Shown piece by piece: positions 31,930 to 43,359 of a DNA stretch of 64,000 nt. The DNA lies in the NCBI RefSeq assembly GCF_024139115.2, contig NC_085140.1, forward strand, positions 420,124,283 through 420,188,282, in the 5' to 3' direction. How positions within the stretch are numbered: position 1 is the stretch's first letter; every line of letters starts with the position of its first letter. The translations under genes and the position numbers were made by a program. The DNA comes from Armigeres subalbatus. Its lineage: Eukaryota; Arthropoda; Insecta; Diptera; Culicidae. The notes beneath the pieces were generated by a model that had not been told where the DNA came from, searched no databases, and saw nothing but the letters and a program-made list of their open reading frames with translations.

Positions 31930-33146
31930 GGGAGTGAGTGCTAGTAGTGGACCCCTTAAGGACGGAAATTTACTTCAATCGCTTCGCTAGAGTCAGACTC
32001 ATGACATATTGCTATTCTGTAGCACCAGATGACAAGTAACAGTTATCAGCAATGCGTTTCGTACATAAAACATGCTAAAACATTCATTTTTACTACTAAA
32101 ATAAGAATTTTAAAATAATGTAGCCAGATTGCCTATTATGGCCACCCCCGGGATCATAATACTCAACATAGAGTTTGTTCATATACGTATTTTGGTCCCC
32201 CCATTTGTTTACATGTACCATTACCACATGTTCCTGTTGCCTATAATGGACCCCCCTTGTGTGCTAGTAATGGACTCTCTAACGTAGGGAGTGAGTGCTA
32301 GTAATGGACCCCGTGCGTATAATGGACCCCCTGAACAAAATCCCAAATTAAACGCTGGAATCGACTATTTTCTGCAAACTTCCGTCGGATGGAGTTGCTT
32401 CATGTAACAGGACAGCAGTTCCATACATTTGTTATGGACTGGGAAGCAGGAATTTAGTTAAATTAACTAATTTGTAAATGCACATACACTAAAGGGTCCA
32501 TTACTAGCACACAAAGGGGGGTCCATAATAGGCATCAGGAACATGTGGGAATGGAACATGTAAATCAAATGGGGGGACCATTATACGTAGGGAATGAGTG
32601 CTAGTTATGGACCCCTTAACGACTAAAATTTACTTCAGTCGCCCCGCTAGAGCGAGCCTCTTGACAAATTTTAGTTTAGCTGCACCAGGTGACAAGCAAC
32701 AGGTACCAGCATCGTGATTCGTACATAAAACTAGCCAAAACATTCATTTTTACCAATAAAGAAAGCATTTTAAAATAATGTAGCTAGCATGCCTATTATG
32801 GCCACCCCCGGGTCCATAATACGCAACGTCGGGTTTGTTTATATACGTATAATGGTCCCCCCATTTGATTTACATGTTCCATTCCCACATGTTCCTGATG
32901 CCTATTATGGACCCCCCTTTGTGTGCTAGTAATGGACCCTTTAGCGTATGTGCATTTACAAATTAGTTAATTTAACTAAATTCCTGCTTCCCAGTCCATA
33001 ACAAATGTATGGAACTGCTGTCCTGTTACATGAAGCAACTCCATCCGACGGAAGTTTGCAGAAAATAGTCGATTCCAGCGTTTAATTTGGGTTTTTGTTC
33101 AGGGGGTCCATTATACGCACGGGGTCCATTACTAGCACTCACTCCC
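31930..33146. mobile_element. 1.2-kb composite inverted/direct-repeat element, TA-flanked
   Basis: The outer ends GGGAGTGAGTGCTAGTAGTG and its inverse are flanked by TA (31928-31929 and 33147-33148). Inside, 31930-32286 (357 bp) recurs directly as 32590-32946, and 32287-32589 (303 bp) recurs inverted as about 32845-33146. The simplest unit is 32590-33146 (557 bp, own inverted ends). The left half is then the first 357 bp of that unit joined to the inverse of its last 303 bp. The word GGGGTCCATTA and its inverse recur many times, at ends and internally. No coding frame. Confidence 0.85.
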
Positions 33147-33199
33147 TAATTTAATGTTGCGTGTTAATCAAAAGATAAGAATTTGTTCACGATCAGAAA

Positions 33200-33643
33200 A
33201 ATAAGTCACTAGAACGCAGCGCAGACTCCTTTCGTTTTCTTCGAACTTTTATCGTTTCTTAAACGTCCGCCAGTGGACGCGAATCCAAAGAAAGCTAAAC
33301 TTCCTTCGTAGCCGTGCCCGTGGTAGCCTGCTGGGACTCGAATGTTACGAAGATGTTCCGAAGAGAAAAACCGGTAAAAACTTTCCCTTTCGTTCGACGA
33401 TCCGACTTTACTTCGTGGCGTTATAAACCTGGCCACATGAATCCACCAGATCAAGCGTGGCTGGAGAGTGTGACGTTGCATGAACTTGTCTGCTGCGCAA
33501 CTTTCACCGCGTGTGTGGTTGTAGCGCAGCTTCATCCGATGCGTGAAGTTAATTATTATATGCATTCCGTATTCCGTTTCGTGACGCAGAACAAGCAACG
33601 TGAGGCATGCTCGGTCAAATTGAGACTTATAATTATGTCCTAA
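33200..33643 (+). other. GC-richer block with open frames on both strands, unidentified
   Basis: The plus frame is open from 33299 to a stop at 33641-33643, with the first ATG at 33353 (MFRREKPVKTFPFVRRSDF, later KPGHMNPPDQAWLESVTLHE). The minus frame is open for 129 codons (33209-33598). Both stay open in a balanced-composition island within AT-rich DNA. I recognise no family, see no tandem repeat and find no inverted ends. It could be an old exon, a processed fragment or an uncatalogued repeat. Confidence 0.3.
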
Positions 33644-36600
33644 ATTGTATGTATTAAGTTTTATAATATAATTTGTTTTTATAGTTTTTTTGTGTCCATC
33701 ATGCCTTCATTCATGTTGTGTACCACCTTTATTCATGTCATCGTGCCGATGAAGGGATTTTATCGGTTTTAATGACACCATGGGCTAGGAGAACCGGATG
33801 AATGCTGTCATCAGAGAAAAAATAGAATCACTAAAATTTACCACGACAAGGTATAGCCAACGGAATTCAAAATAATTTTAAAAATTAACAAGCTGTTTTT
33901 TTTAAAGGTTTATTGCACGAGATTAGAAATTCAATAAACATAAAAAATAGTACCTTTTCCGGATCAATTCGAGAAAAACGTTTATTATCATGAATAATCA
34001 AATAAATATATGTACAATGTAAATAATCAAAAGTCTAACCTGGTGCTCCAAATTATTTTCAAATACATATCGTTTTGAAATTTTTAAAATTATTTACAGA
34101 ATTGCATGCCATATCTCGCTGTGGAAATTTTTCCGTGATTCTACTTTTTATTTTTTGACATTTCTCCTAGCGTATTGGAGTAATTGTTTCATATGGCTTA
34201 CACACGCTCAAACACGTTGGACCAAGTTTACTTCCAAAGAATGTGCTTCGATTGTTGCTGTGTTTGACCGTATGGAAAATTGTTGACGGTTAGCAGCTTG
34301 GTTGAAGAAAAATCAAATTGGTTTGAAATAGGATTGAGCTAACAGGAGCTGCCCAAATGTTGGTTTATTATCCCGACTAGGAAGGCAAAACAAGATTATA
34401 ACATGATTGTAACAACATCAGTTATTTATAACAACCGTTGATATAATCAAGTTAGGATAAATTATTATCACATTTTTTCTTAACCAAATTATATCAGAAT
34501 TAGTTATGTTTCATTGTTTTGTTAGAAAATTTAGTTATTTTAACAACATCCTGAAGTATGTTTATAACAACCTATGTTAGAAAAACTGTTGAACTCAGTA
34601 ACACAATATGATATTGTAGAATACGGAATAAATAAGCTAATAAATAATTCGATAATCACTTACCGAGTAAATAAATGACTTGTGATGGAAATCACTACGC
34701 TTGCTCTCTTGCGACTTGCCTGTTACTAGGGTTTCACAACAAACGACACGAAAAGGTGACAGTTAGTATATAAAGCGAATAAGGCTTAGAAGGAATTGAG
34801 TAAAGTATAAAAAAAAGTTCAGCTGACGTTTCTCGCCCCACTGAAAAAATAATGCACGCACGCATGAAATATTTCTTGGTAGGTTTGAGCAGTGAGCTGA
34901 GCATTAAAGCTCAACGTATGAAAAGGGACAATATGGAAACTGGGCGTAAAATACGAGACAGGCAAAAAAAGCTTGGAAAAAAGGAGACTTCCGGTAGACG
35001 GTTTTTTTTTTGAGGAGATGAGCAAGAGACAGAAGATCAAGGGATAGTATGGAGAAGGAGTAAAACAGAGACCACCAGTGAAACTACGGGATTCAGTTTT
35101 TTCTTGATAGAGGAAGTGATTCATTCTTGTGACGATTTTCGTGGCGATCGGTCTGCATTGATTTTGCGAGCGAAATAATGGCGGAATCAGCGGATGGAAG
35201 TTCGGCCGTCGGATACGACATTTTGTTATTCTCTCCTGATTGGGATACTTAAGCGTTTGTAACGAAGTTCTACAAACTTCTATTTATTGACACTTCAGTC
35301 GTTCGTGTGCGATATTGTTGATCGAATAATAATGCCCTTTTAAAGTTATGCTACTTTGGTTCATAATGCCTTACAGATGAGCTGGAATAAGTCAGTTAGT
35401 CGAGCGTAAATAACTTTAATCCAACGTAGTAAGATGATCAATCAGGCATCAACTTTTGCCATAATAAAAAAGAAAGGAGTCCATCACTAAATTAGATTAG
35501 AATTTATATCACCACAACCTTGTGTATAATTTGACCAACAACTCCGGATCCGGTTTCTGTCTAATTATATTTTTCGAAGGCGATCACGATTGACTTATTA
35601 GCCGTCCGCCAGAGACCACTGAAGCTGAATGGAATTCATCAGGTTCATGAGTAGACAGATTTGCCGAATTAGCAGAAACTTTAGTTTGACGCGGGTCTTG
35701 AAAATCCTCTTGACAAATTATCCGCTGTGCAGCGAGCTAATAGCACTGCATAACCTGTGCGAAACCGCCGAAACCAGTTGTTGTGTTTGGGAGGTCTGTT
35801 AGATGTCGTTTGGCAATCAGTGGTGTCTAATATTGAGGATAATTTTTGTCGCACGTGTGGTCATATAATATTTAGGCATTGGCGTGAACTTATTGTGAAG
35901 TTGTACAGCTTATCGCTAGACCAGAACCTGACCCAGGACCGAACCAATCAACGGATTGGAAAAGTCTAGCAGCTTGACAATTCCATTAAGATGGGTGTGC
36001 GATGTTATGCATATGTTCATTATGTCAAACGTTTATTATGTCTAAAGTACTTCATGCCTAACGTCCGTTATGCTTACTATTCACTATTCCTAACGTCTCT
36101 TTTTCTTCTGGCTTTATATTCCTACTAGAACTTGACTTGCTTCACAACTCAGTATTCTATTAGTATTTCCGATTATTAAATGAAAGCTTTTCTATACCCG
36201 CCATTGAATAAACTCTCGTGTGGCAAGGCATGTACAGTTGATACACTATATCCACTGTCCAGGCAGCCCAGAATGTTTCCTTCCCGAAAACATCCTAAGC
36301 CGGACCGAGAATTGAACTTCGCCATCTCCGCATTGTCAATTCGCAATGCTAACTGGAGATCCTGTGTCTAATGTGCTTATTCCTCATATCTCTAGAAGAT
36401 AGATCAAGACAAACTTGCCTAATTAACAGGGAAGTTTTGTTCTTATTTTGAATACGCAGAGCATTTACATGACTAATTACTCAAGAGATGACGATTGCTG
36501 ATCGACCAAGAACTACAAATCCACCACAAAGTATTGTACCACTCTTAACTTTTGTTTTCCTTCTCGAAGATTACGCGATTTTTCGCACGATGAGCGCGCG

Positions 36601-38219
36601 CACATTTTTGAACTCGGTCATCGGTCATCGTCATACCGGCCACCGCCCACCACTGGCTCCCGCTTAATCATGTTCCTCTTCGATATCTTATATCCCTGGT
36701 GTTGCAAGATGGAACACCCCCAGAGCGGGAAAACAGGTTTCCGATGCTACGAAGACTTCGTTTGATACAAACGGACTCGATCTGTTCACCATCAGAAAGA
36801 CTCCGTCGAATTGTTTGGATCTTTAGCCGCGTGTCGACAACATCGACAATAACACATTATTGTGGAAGACAAGCAAAATGAAAAAAAAACAGCGGAACAA
36901 CTCGAAGGAGGATTTTGTTGATGTCTGTATGAAATCGAAACAAAAGCCGAGGTGTAAAGTTACATATCTGAATTGCTTGATGATGGATATCTGAAAAAGG
37001 AAATGACAGAAGGTGAAAACCGTTTTTGATAGCCGATGACTTTAAGGGAAGTACGCACAAAGCTCTCAGACAATAATCGATCCACCTACCCTCGACATCA
37101 TGCCTTAACATAGCATTTGGTGGTTTGATTTTATGAAACTTTCATTAGAATGTGAAACATTTGAGTATGAGATTTTTTATAACTTAGATCCATTGGTTTA
37201 CACAGTTCTCCAGGTTGGAAGATTCTGTATAACAGGAGACCTGTAATGGTTCTGAGTTTACAGAATTGCTAGTAATTTTACTGTAAGGCCATATTTAGTG
37301 TCACTTACTTATACAATCAATCCTGTGGTGAATAACAAATTCACTACATCTTTTGCTACTCCCGTCTACAAAATTATGTAAAAATGTTTGACAGTGTTGA
37401 AATTATAGTCGATTTTTTAGCTCAGTAAGCAAATGATCTAACACTGTTTCATCCTTATATGCTTTGGGTTCTCTCAGTTCGTGTTCTTGAAAAATTATTG
37501 AAAAAATCACGTGTTTACCAAGATCAACAATTTGTGACTATGTTATATAATAACCTTAAACCATATTCATCCTATCAAACACATAGGAATGAAAAGTAAT
37601 TTGGTATGTTTCTTATATTTGCAATTTTTTTGTAATTGAGCATGTAATAAACAAGTATGTAGTGAAATTGAATACAATACTTTTCACGAACATCATTGCT
37701 TACATTGTGGTAGACTACATATGCTAGCTTTCATTATGGAGGCAACACTGTGTGTAAACTCCTATGGAATACTGATGAGTTATCTCCTGCATTCCACGAT
37801 GTAGGATATTTAGCAATTACAATTCAACATTGATTGATAATATCCCATTTAGAGCAGAGTGCGCTGTCTGACGGCGGCTGCCAAAGTGCCAACCCCGATA
37901 CGGTAAAGTCAAGGTTCAACATTCTTCAAGTGTTATTGTTTCAGTTTCTTGCATATAGATAAAACATTTTAAAGTATAAACGCACAACTCTTTTTTTCAG
38001 AAGAAGGTGCCTCGAATATGAAGATCATTCCGATCCAGTATCAATCTGGACAGATAGATGAAAACTTTGACATTTGGCTCATAATTATGTACAATTAAGG
38101 CAATTTTATGCGAGATCCAGCCTAAATATAAATATTGAACATACAAGCAGCTACTCATGTGGATACTTTTGATCTCACCCAAATAGGGTTTTTACCCCAT
38201 TCCCGGCATAACATGCGTA
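33644..38219. other. 4.6-kb AT-rich stretch, no supported gene
   Basis: A low-complexity taacaac-rich segment lies at 34380-34660. Atatataaag-type TATA words occur near 34768. Two short frames with good ATG context are a 24-codon one at 35178 (MAESADGSSAVGYDILLFSP) and a 25-codon one at about 36581 (MSARTFLNSV), but neither has further support. 36006-36105 holds ttatgtcaaacg/tcatgcctaacgtc repeats related to 6690-6760. Nothing else is recognised. Confidence 0.4.
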
Positions 38220-38448
38220 GAGCTGCATTGTTTTTTTTTTACTAAATTTATTTGCTAATTATCTAATACATGCATTCATCTCTTAGACTAGGTGTTCCGT
38301 GTTTTCTTAACACTATCATCCTTATTTATTTGCTATGTTACTTTTTAGTTATTATTAATACATTTCAATTGCCTCTGGCAGAATTTTTCCTCTGGTTGAA
38401 TTGAACCATGTAGGAATTACTATCTTTTCAACTTAAACTAAACTTAAC

Positions 38449-41222
38449 CTATTTTATACTAAGGATACAAGGAGCTAATCGTTGCAATAGAAGATTGCAA
38501 CGATTTTTGTCTAAAATTGAAATTATTTTGTTGGACATTTGTTGCAATGTCTCAATATTAGAAATTCTATGAAGTTCATTGGTACTATACCACGGAGGCA
38601 ACTTCAGAATCATTTTCAAAATTTTATTTTGAATCCTCTGGAGTGCCTTCTTTCTGGTATTGCAGCAACTAGTCCATATTGGCACAGCATACAACATGGC
38701 AGGTCTAAAATTTGTTTGTAAATCAAAAGTTTGTTCTTAAGACAAAGTTTTGATTTTCTGTTTATAAGTGGATATAGACACTTAATATATTTGTTACATT
38801 TGGCTTGAAGGCCTTCAATGTGATTTTTAAAAGTTAATTTTTGATCTAGCAGAAGTCCTAAATATTTAGCTTCGCTAGACCAATTAATTGGAACCCCATT
38901 CATAGTGACAATATGTCTGCTAGAAGGTTTCAAATAAGAAGCTCTCGGCTTATGTGGGAAAATTATAAGCTGAGTTTTGGAAGCATTCGGGGAAATTTTC
39001 CATTTTTGCAAGTAAGTGGAGAAAATATCCAAACTTTTTTGCAATCTACTACAAATGACACGAAGGCCCTTTGGCTGAAAGGCCCGTGTCATCTGCAAAC
39101 AAAGATTTTTGACACCCTGGTGGTAAATCAGGTAAGTCAGAAGTAAAAATGTTATACAAAATGGGCCCCAGTATGCTGCCTTGGGGGACATTAGCCCTTA
39201 CAGGTAATCTATCAGATTTAGAATTCTGATAGTTTACCTGCAGTGAGCGATCTGATAAATAATTTTGGATCAGTTTAATGATGTACAGAGGAAAATTAAA
39301 ATTCATCAATTTTACAATCAAACCTTCATGCCAAACACTGTCAAATGCTTTCTCTATATCAAGAAGAGCAATTCCAGTCGAATATCCTTCAGATTTGTTT
39401 TGCCGAATTAAATTCGTTACTCTTAATAACTGATGGGTGGTTGAATGCCCATGGCGAAAACCAAATTGTTCATCAGCAAAAATAGAATTGTCATTAATAT
39501 GAACCATCATTCTATTCAAAATAATATTTTCAAACAGTTTGCTTATTGAAGAAAGCAAACTGATTGGGCGATAACTAGAAGCCTCAGCTGGATTTTTGTC
39601 CGGCTTCAAAATTGGAACAACTTTGGCGTTTTTCCATTTATCTGGGAAGTATGCCAATTGAAAACATTTGTTAAATAAATTAACCAAAAAGGATAAAGAG
39701 CTCTCAGGAAGTTTTTTGATAAGTACGTAGAAAATACCATCATCACCCGGGGCTTTCATATTTTTAAATTTTCTAGTAATAGATCTCACTTCATCCAAAT
39801 TAGTTCCCAACGAAGGGTCAAAAACATTCTCTTGATTGAGAATGTCTTCGAAGCTCCGTGTAACCTGATCCTCAATTGGACTAGTGAGACCTAGACTAAA
39901 ATTATGGGCACTCTCAAACTGCTGAGCAAGTTTTTGAGCCTTTTCGCCATTTGTTAATAAAATTTTATTTCCCTCTTTAAGCGCTGGAATTGGCTTTTGA
40001 GGTTTTTAAGAATTTTGTTAATTTCAAAAGGGTTTCGAACTGGGATCCAACTTCGAGACATTATTCTCAAAGTTGGTATTTCTCAGAATAGCGAAACGTT
40101 TTTAATTTCATTTTGCAAATCCCGCCAATAACCTTCAAAGCGGGATCGCGAGTTCTTTGGTCTTGCCTTCTTCTCACATTTTTAAGACGGAACAGTAGCT
40201 GACGATAGACGTCACCAATAACGGAGTTGAATTTAGTTACACATATAGGAATTGCCATGACTCTGGCTTCGACAATTAAATTTGTCAAAGATACGAGAGC
40301 ATTATCAATATCACTTTTGGTATCGAGAGGAATATCAACATCAAAATTCCTATCGACATACGTTTTGAGAGAATCCCAATCAGCTCTATGATAATTAAAA
40401 GTAGAGCTGATTGGATTATAAATGGCTTCTTGTGAGATTTCAAATGTCACAGGAAGATGATCAGAGTCAAAGTCAGCATGAGTTACCAATTGGCCACACA
40501 GCTGACTTGAATCCGTTAAAACTAAATCAATTGTAGAAGGATTTCGACTGGAAGAAAAACAAGTTGGTCCATTGGGATATTGAATAGTATAATATCCTGC
40601 AGAACAATCTTCAAATAAAATTTTACCATTGGAATTGCTTTGAGCATTATTCCATGAACGGTGTTTGGCATTGAAGTCACCAATTACGAAGAATTTTGAT
40701 TTGTTGCGAGTCAGAATTTGAAGATCAGCTTTCAACAAATTCTTTTGGCTGCCCATTGCATTGAAAAGGCAAGTAGGCTGCAATGAAGGAAAATTGTCCA
40801 AAATTTGTTTCAACAGAAACTCCCAAGGTTTCAAAAACTTTGGTTTCAAATGAAGAAAATAATTTATGTTTGATACGTCTATTAATGACAATGGCGACCC
40901 CACCACAGGCGCTGTCAAGACGATCATTTCTGTAGATAAAATAGTTTGGATCTCTTTTAATGGAGAGTCCTGGTTTTAAATACGTTTCAGTTATAATGGC
41001 AATATGCACATTATGAACTGAAAGGAAGTTGAATAATTCATCTTCCTTACCCTTTAGAGAGCGGGCATTCCAATTTAGAACTTTCACACAATTATTTGGA
41101 TCCATTGAAACGGAGTCCGATAACAATTTTTGTGTGTACTTTATACCAACCTGAACAGCTTCAGGAATGGTATTTGCTTTGAACATTGCATCAATCATGT
41201 GATGCAATTGAATCAAAATCAA
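38449..41222 (-). pseudogene. Jockey ORF2: endonuclease and reverse transcriptase, frameshifted
   Basis: The endonuclease begins CVKVLNWNARSLKGKEDELF, followed by IITETYL, FFVIGDFNAKHRSWNN, TIDLVLTD and DFDSDHLPV, which hold the N, E, D-N and D-H residues expected of an APE-type enzyme. The RT shows KNMKAPGDDGI, SYRPISLLSSISKLFENI, EQFGFRHGHSTTHQLLR, LLDIEKAFDSVWH, VPQGSILGPILYN and the catalytic FADDTGL. The C-terminal thumb reads WSSEAKYLGLLLDQKLTF, then WTSCCNTRKKALQRIQNK. Frame changes occur near 40760, 40013, 39070 and 38700. The catalytic residues survive, so decay is recent. It follows ORF1 with overlap or near-overlap around 41190-41222. Confidence 0.92.
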
Positions 41223-42448
41223 AATCGGAAGCAGTCATGCTACCTGAATCGGCAACATGACCGTTATTTTCCGTTGGGACATGGGTATAAACCTCATTTT
41301 GAGAAGAGAAATTTGGTCTACCAGCAGCGATGTTTGCATACGTAGGTACATTCGAAAAATTGGAATTTACTGAAGTGCTTGCTACCCGTTGACGAGCGGC
41401 AAAATTTGTTTGTGAATTGTGGTGGGTATGAATTGCTCGACCGGTAACCGGTTTCGAAATTTGAGCGTTTGAAAAATTTCTACCCGTCGAATCTGGGATC
41501 CGATTGGAATTTCCCGTCATCAATTTTGCACGGGAATTCAAAACTTTTTTGCGTGAAGGGCATTCCCAGAAATTGGATTTATGATTGCCCCCACAATTTG
41601 CACATTTAAATTTATTGGAATCTTCTCTCACAGGACATGCGTCCTTGGCGTGAGAGGTTCCACCACAAATCATGCATTTAGCATCCATGTGACAATGTTT
41701 GGTTCCATGACCCCACCAGGCCTGCGGAAATGTTCCCATGTAACACGGACATGAGACATAATACAGGCCTTTTCCAAACTTTTCATATTATTTAGTTCAC
41801 TTTTGTTAAAATGAACTAAATAAAATTCTTGAGAAATGCCCCTCTGGGAAGTACCAGAATGGGATTTCTTTTTCATCTTAATTACTTGGACTGGTGAAAA
41901 TTCAAGTAATTGAGAAATTTCAATTTTAATCTCATCCAGTGATTTGTCATCACTGGGGAGACCTTTCAAGACGACTTTGAACAATCGCTCAGTTTTGTCG
42001 TCGTATGTGAAGAATTTATGGCGCTTCTCAGTTAAATAGTGAAGAAGACGTTTGCGATCGTCAAAGGATCCCGGCAAAACGCGGCAGTCACCCTTCCTAG
42101 CAATCTGAAATGAAACCTTGATCCCCTGAAAGTTACTCAAAATCTCATTCCTAAAGCCAGAAAACTCGGCAACAGATACCACAATCGGCGGAATCCTTTG
42201 CTTTTTCGCATGAATCGAATCACCTGGGCTAGATTCGATTTGCTCAATATCATCATTAATCAAATCGAACTGATTGCTCAGTTCGATAGGAGAAAAATTA
42301 TTTCCGACATTAGAGTTTGAAGGAATATCTGAATTCTCCAGCTTCCTTCTATTTTTTCCGCGCTTTGGCAGGACGGTCTTGAAACCTTGTTTCTTTGAAG
42401 GAAGTGGAGAATTCAAAGACTCTTCCTCTTGTTTTTATTAATACTCAT
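41191..42448 (-). pseudogene. Jockey ORF1: gag-like nucleic-acid-binding protein, frameshifted
   Basis: A basic N-terminus (KTVLPKRGKNRRK) is followed by a PRE_C2HC-like middle (FRVLPGSFDDRKRLLHYL-type segment, FFTYDDKTERLFKVVLKGLP, ACIMSHVRVTWEHFRR). Zinc knuckles come last: CMICGGTSHAKDAC (CX2CX4HX4C) and CANCGGNHKSNFWEC. These domains coat the retrotransposon RNA. A 1-nt shift in a G/C run near 41717 separates the middle from the knuckles, and another lies near 42417. The likely ATG is at 42448-42446 (MSINKNKRKS), upstream of the TTG-led frame. Confidence 0.88.
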
Positions 42449-42728
42449 TGCTGAGCGTGGAGACGTGACCTTCTAAGAGGTTTTTCCCCAGAACGGTGTC
42501 CCTGCAGGATTACCACCGCTTGTCGGAATTTTACTTCCGCAAACGGGTCCAACGTAAAACGAAGGCACGGGTCCTTGCAAAGATCGTAACGGGATCAGTG
42601 GGTACAAATAGCGCTAAGAAGCACCGTTGAAATTAAAATAGCTTCGGGTAGTATTAAAAACTTCCTTCCGCAAAGAGAGAAAGAACCGCACAACACGAAA
42701 GCACGATGCGGTCTGAGCTGCATTGTTT

Positions 42729-43172
42729 AATTGGTATTTCTCGAAGGAAACAGTTTTACTTGAATGTTTTAGACCATATAATATTCCAATAATGGGGTTA
42801 TCACTTATTTTATAATAAGTAATTCTGGTTCAGAACGCTATTTAATGATTCAAAGTATCGTGGACCAGTACTTATTTCAGTCACTGTGATTGCTTTTCCG
42901 GCATACTTCCAGTTATCTTGGCAGACCAATTTTTCTCTCGTGCGGAACGGTAAATTGTGACGGAAACAAATGTATCAGGACGTGACGTTTTTAATATAAA
43001 CTACGTCTAAGGGGAAGACTCGGATACAGGGTGTAAAATTGAAACTTCCAAATTCGAGACCGTCATGAAATTAGGAGAGATTTCAAACTCTATTAGCGTC
43101 TTTATCTTTCGATGGATTTTTGAGATTTGCTTATCAATAGATTCGGGAACTCTCCAGCAATTTGCCAATTCT
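42729..43172. other. No gene seen
   Basis: AT-rich DNA between the Jockey 5' end and a small MITE. Confidence 0.4.
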
Positions 43173-43173
43173 A

Positions 43174-43308
43174 CCCAAGTAACCAATAAGCCGTATATTT
43201 CGCCAAATCGGCCATATAGTGCTACTTTAATGCTTATAAGTTTTTAAATAGCCGTATATTGTCTCTATATGGCGGTTTGGCGTAATATAGTGCTAATGGT
43301 TATTTGGG
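43174..43308. mobile_element. 135-bp TA-flanked MITE (CCCAAGTAACCA ends)
   Basis: Left CCCAAGTAACCAATAA; right TTAGTGCTAATGGTTATTTG and gg. TA on both sides (43172-43173 and 43309-43310). Shares the terminal CCCAAGYAAYCA with the element at 44926-45127. Confidence 0.78.
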
Positions 43309-43359
43309 TATTGATACTATTAATTGCCAACGTTAAACTATTGAAAATGTGTATAAAAA

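Larger units (their letters stand above)
38220..42728 (-). mobile_element. Full-length Jockey-clade LINE (Juan/Jockey-like) with 14-bp target duplication
   Basis: The insertion spans about 38234-42714. GAGCTGCATTGTTT occurs on both sides (38220-38233 and 42715-42728). The left copy runs into a T run, the poly(A) tail on the minus strand, preceded by AATAAA in the element's 3' UTR. On the minus strand the order is 5' UTR (~270 nt), ORF1 gag-like protein, ORF2 endonuclease plus RT, 3' UTR (~215 nt). Jockey elements insert by nicking with an APE endonuclease and reverse transcribing at the nick. At least five frameshifts interrupt the two ORFs, so this copy cannot be autonomous. Intact ends and a perfect duplication point to a fairly young insertion. 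Confidence 0.93.

Noticed and set aside
35178..35255. 24-codon frame with good ATG context (MAESADGSSAVG)
   Set aside because: Too short without a visible splice partner, promoter or conservation. It could be a first exon, but nothing here supports that.
38539..39146. Plus-strand frames over the Jockey RT
   Set aside because: They are antisense shadows of ORF2.
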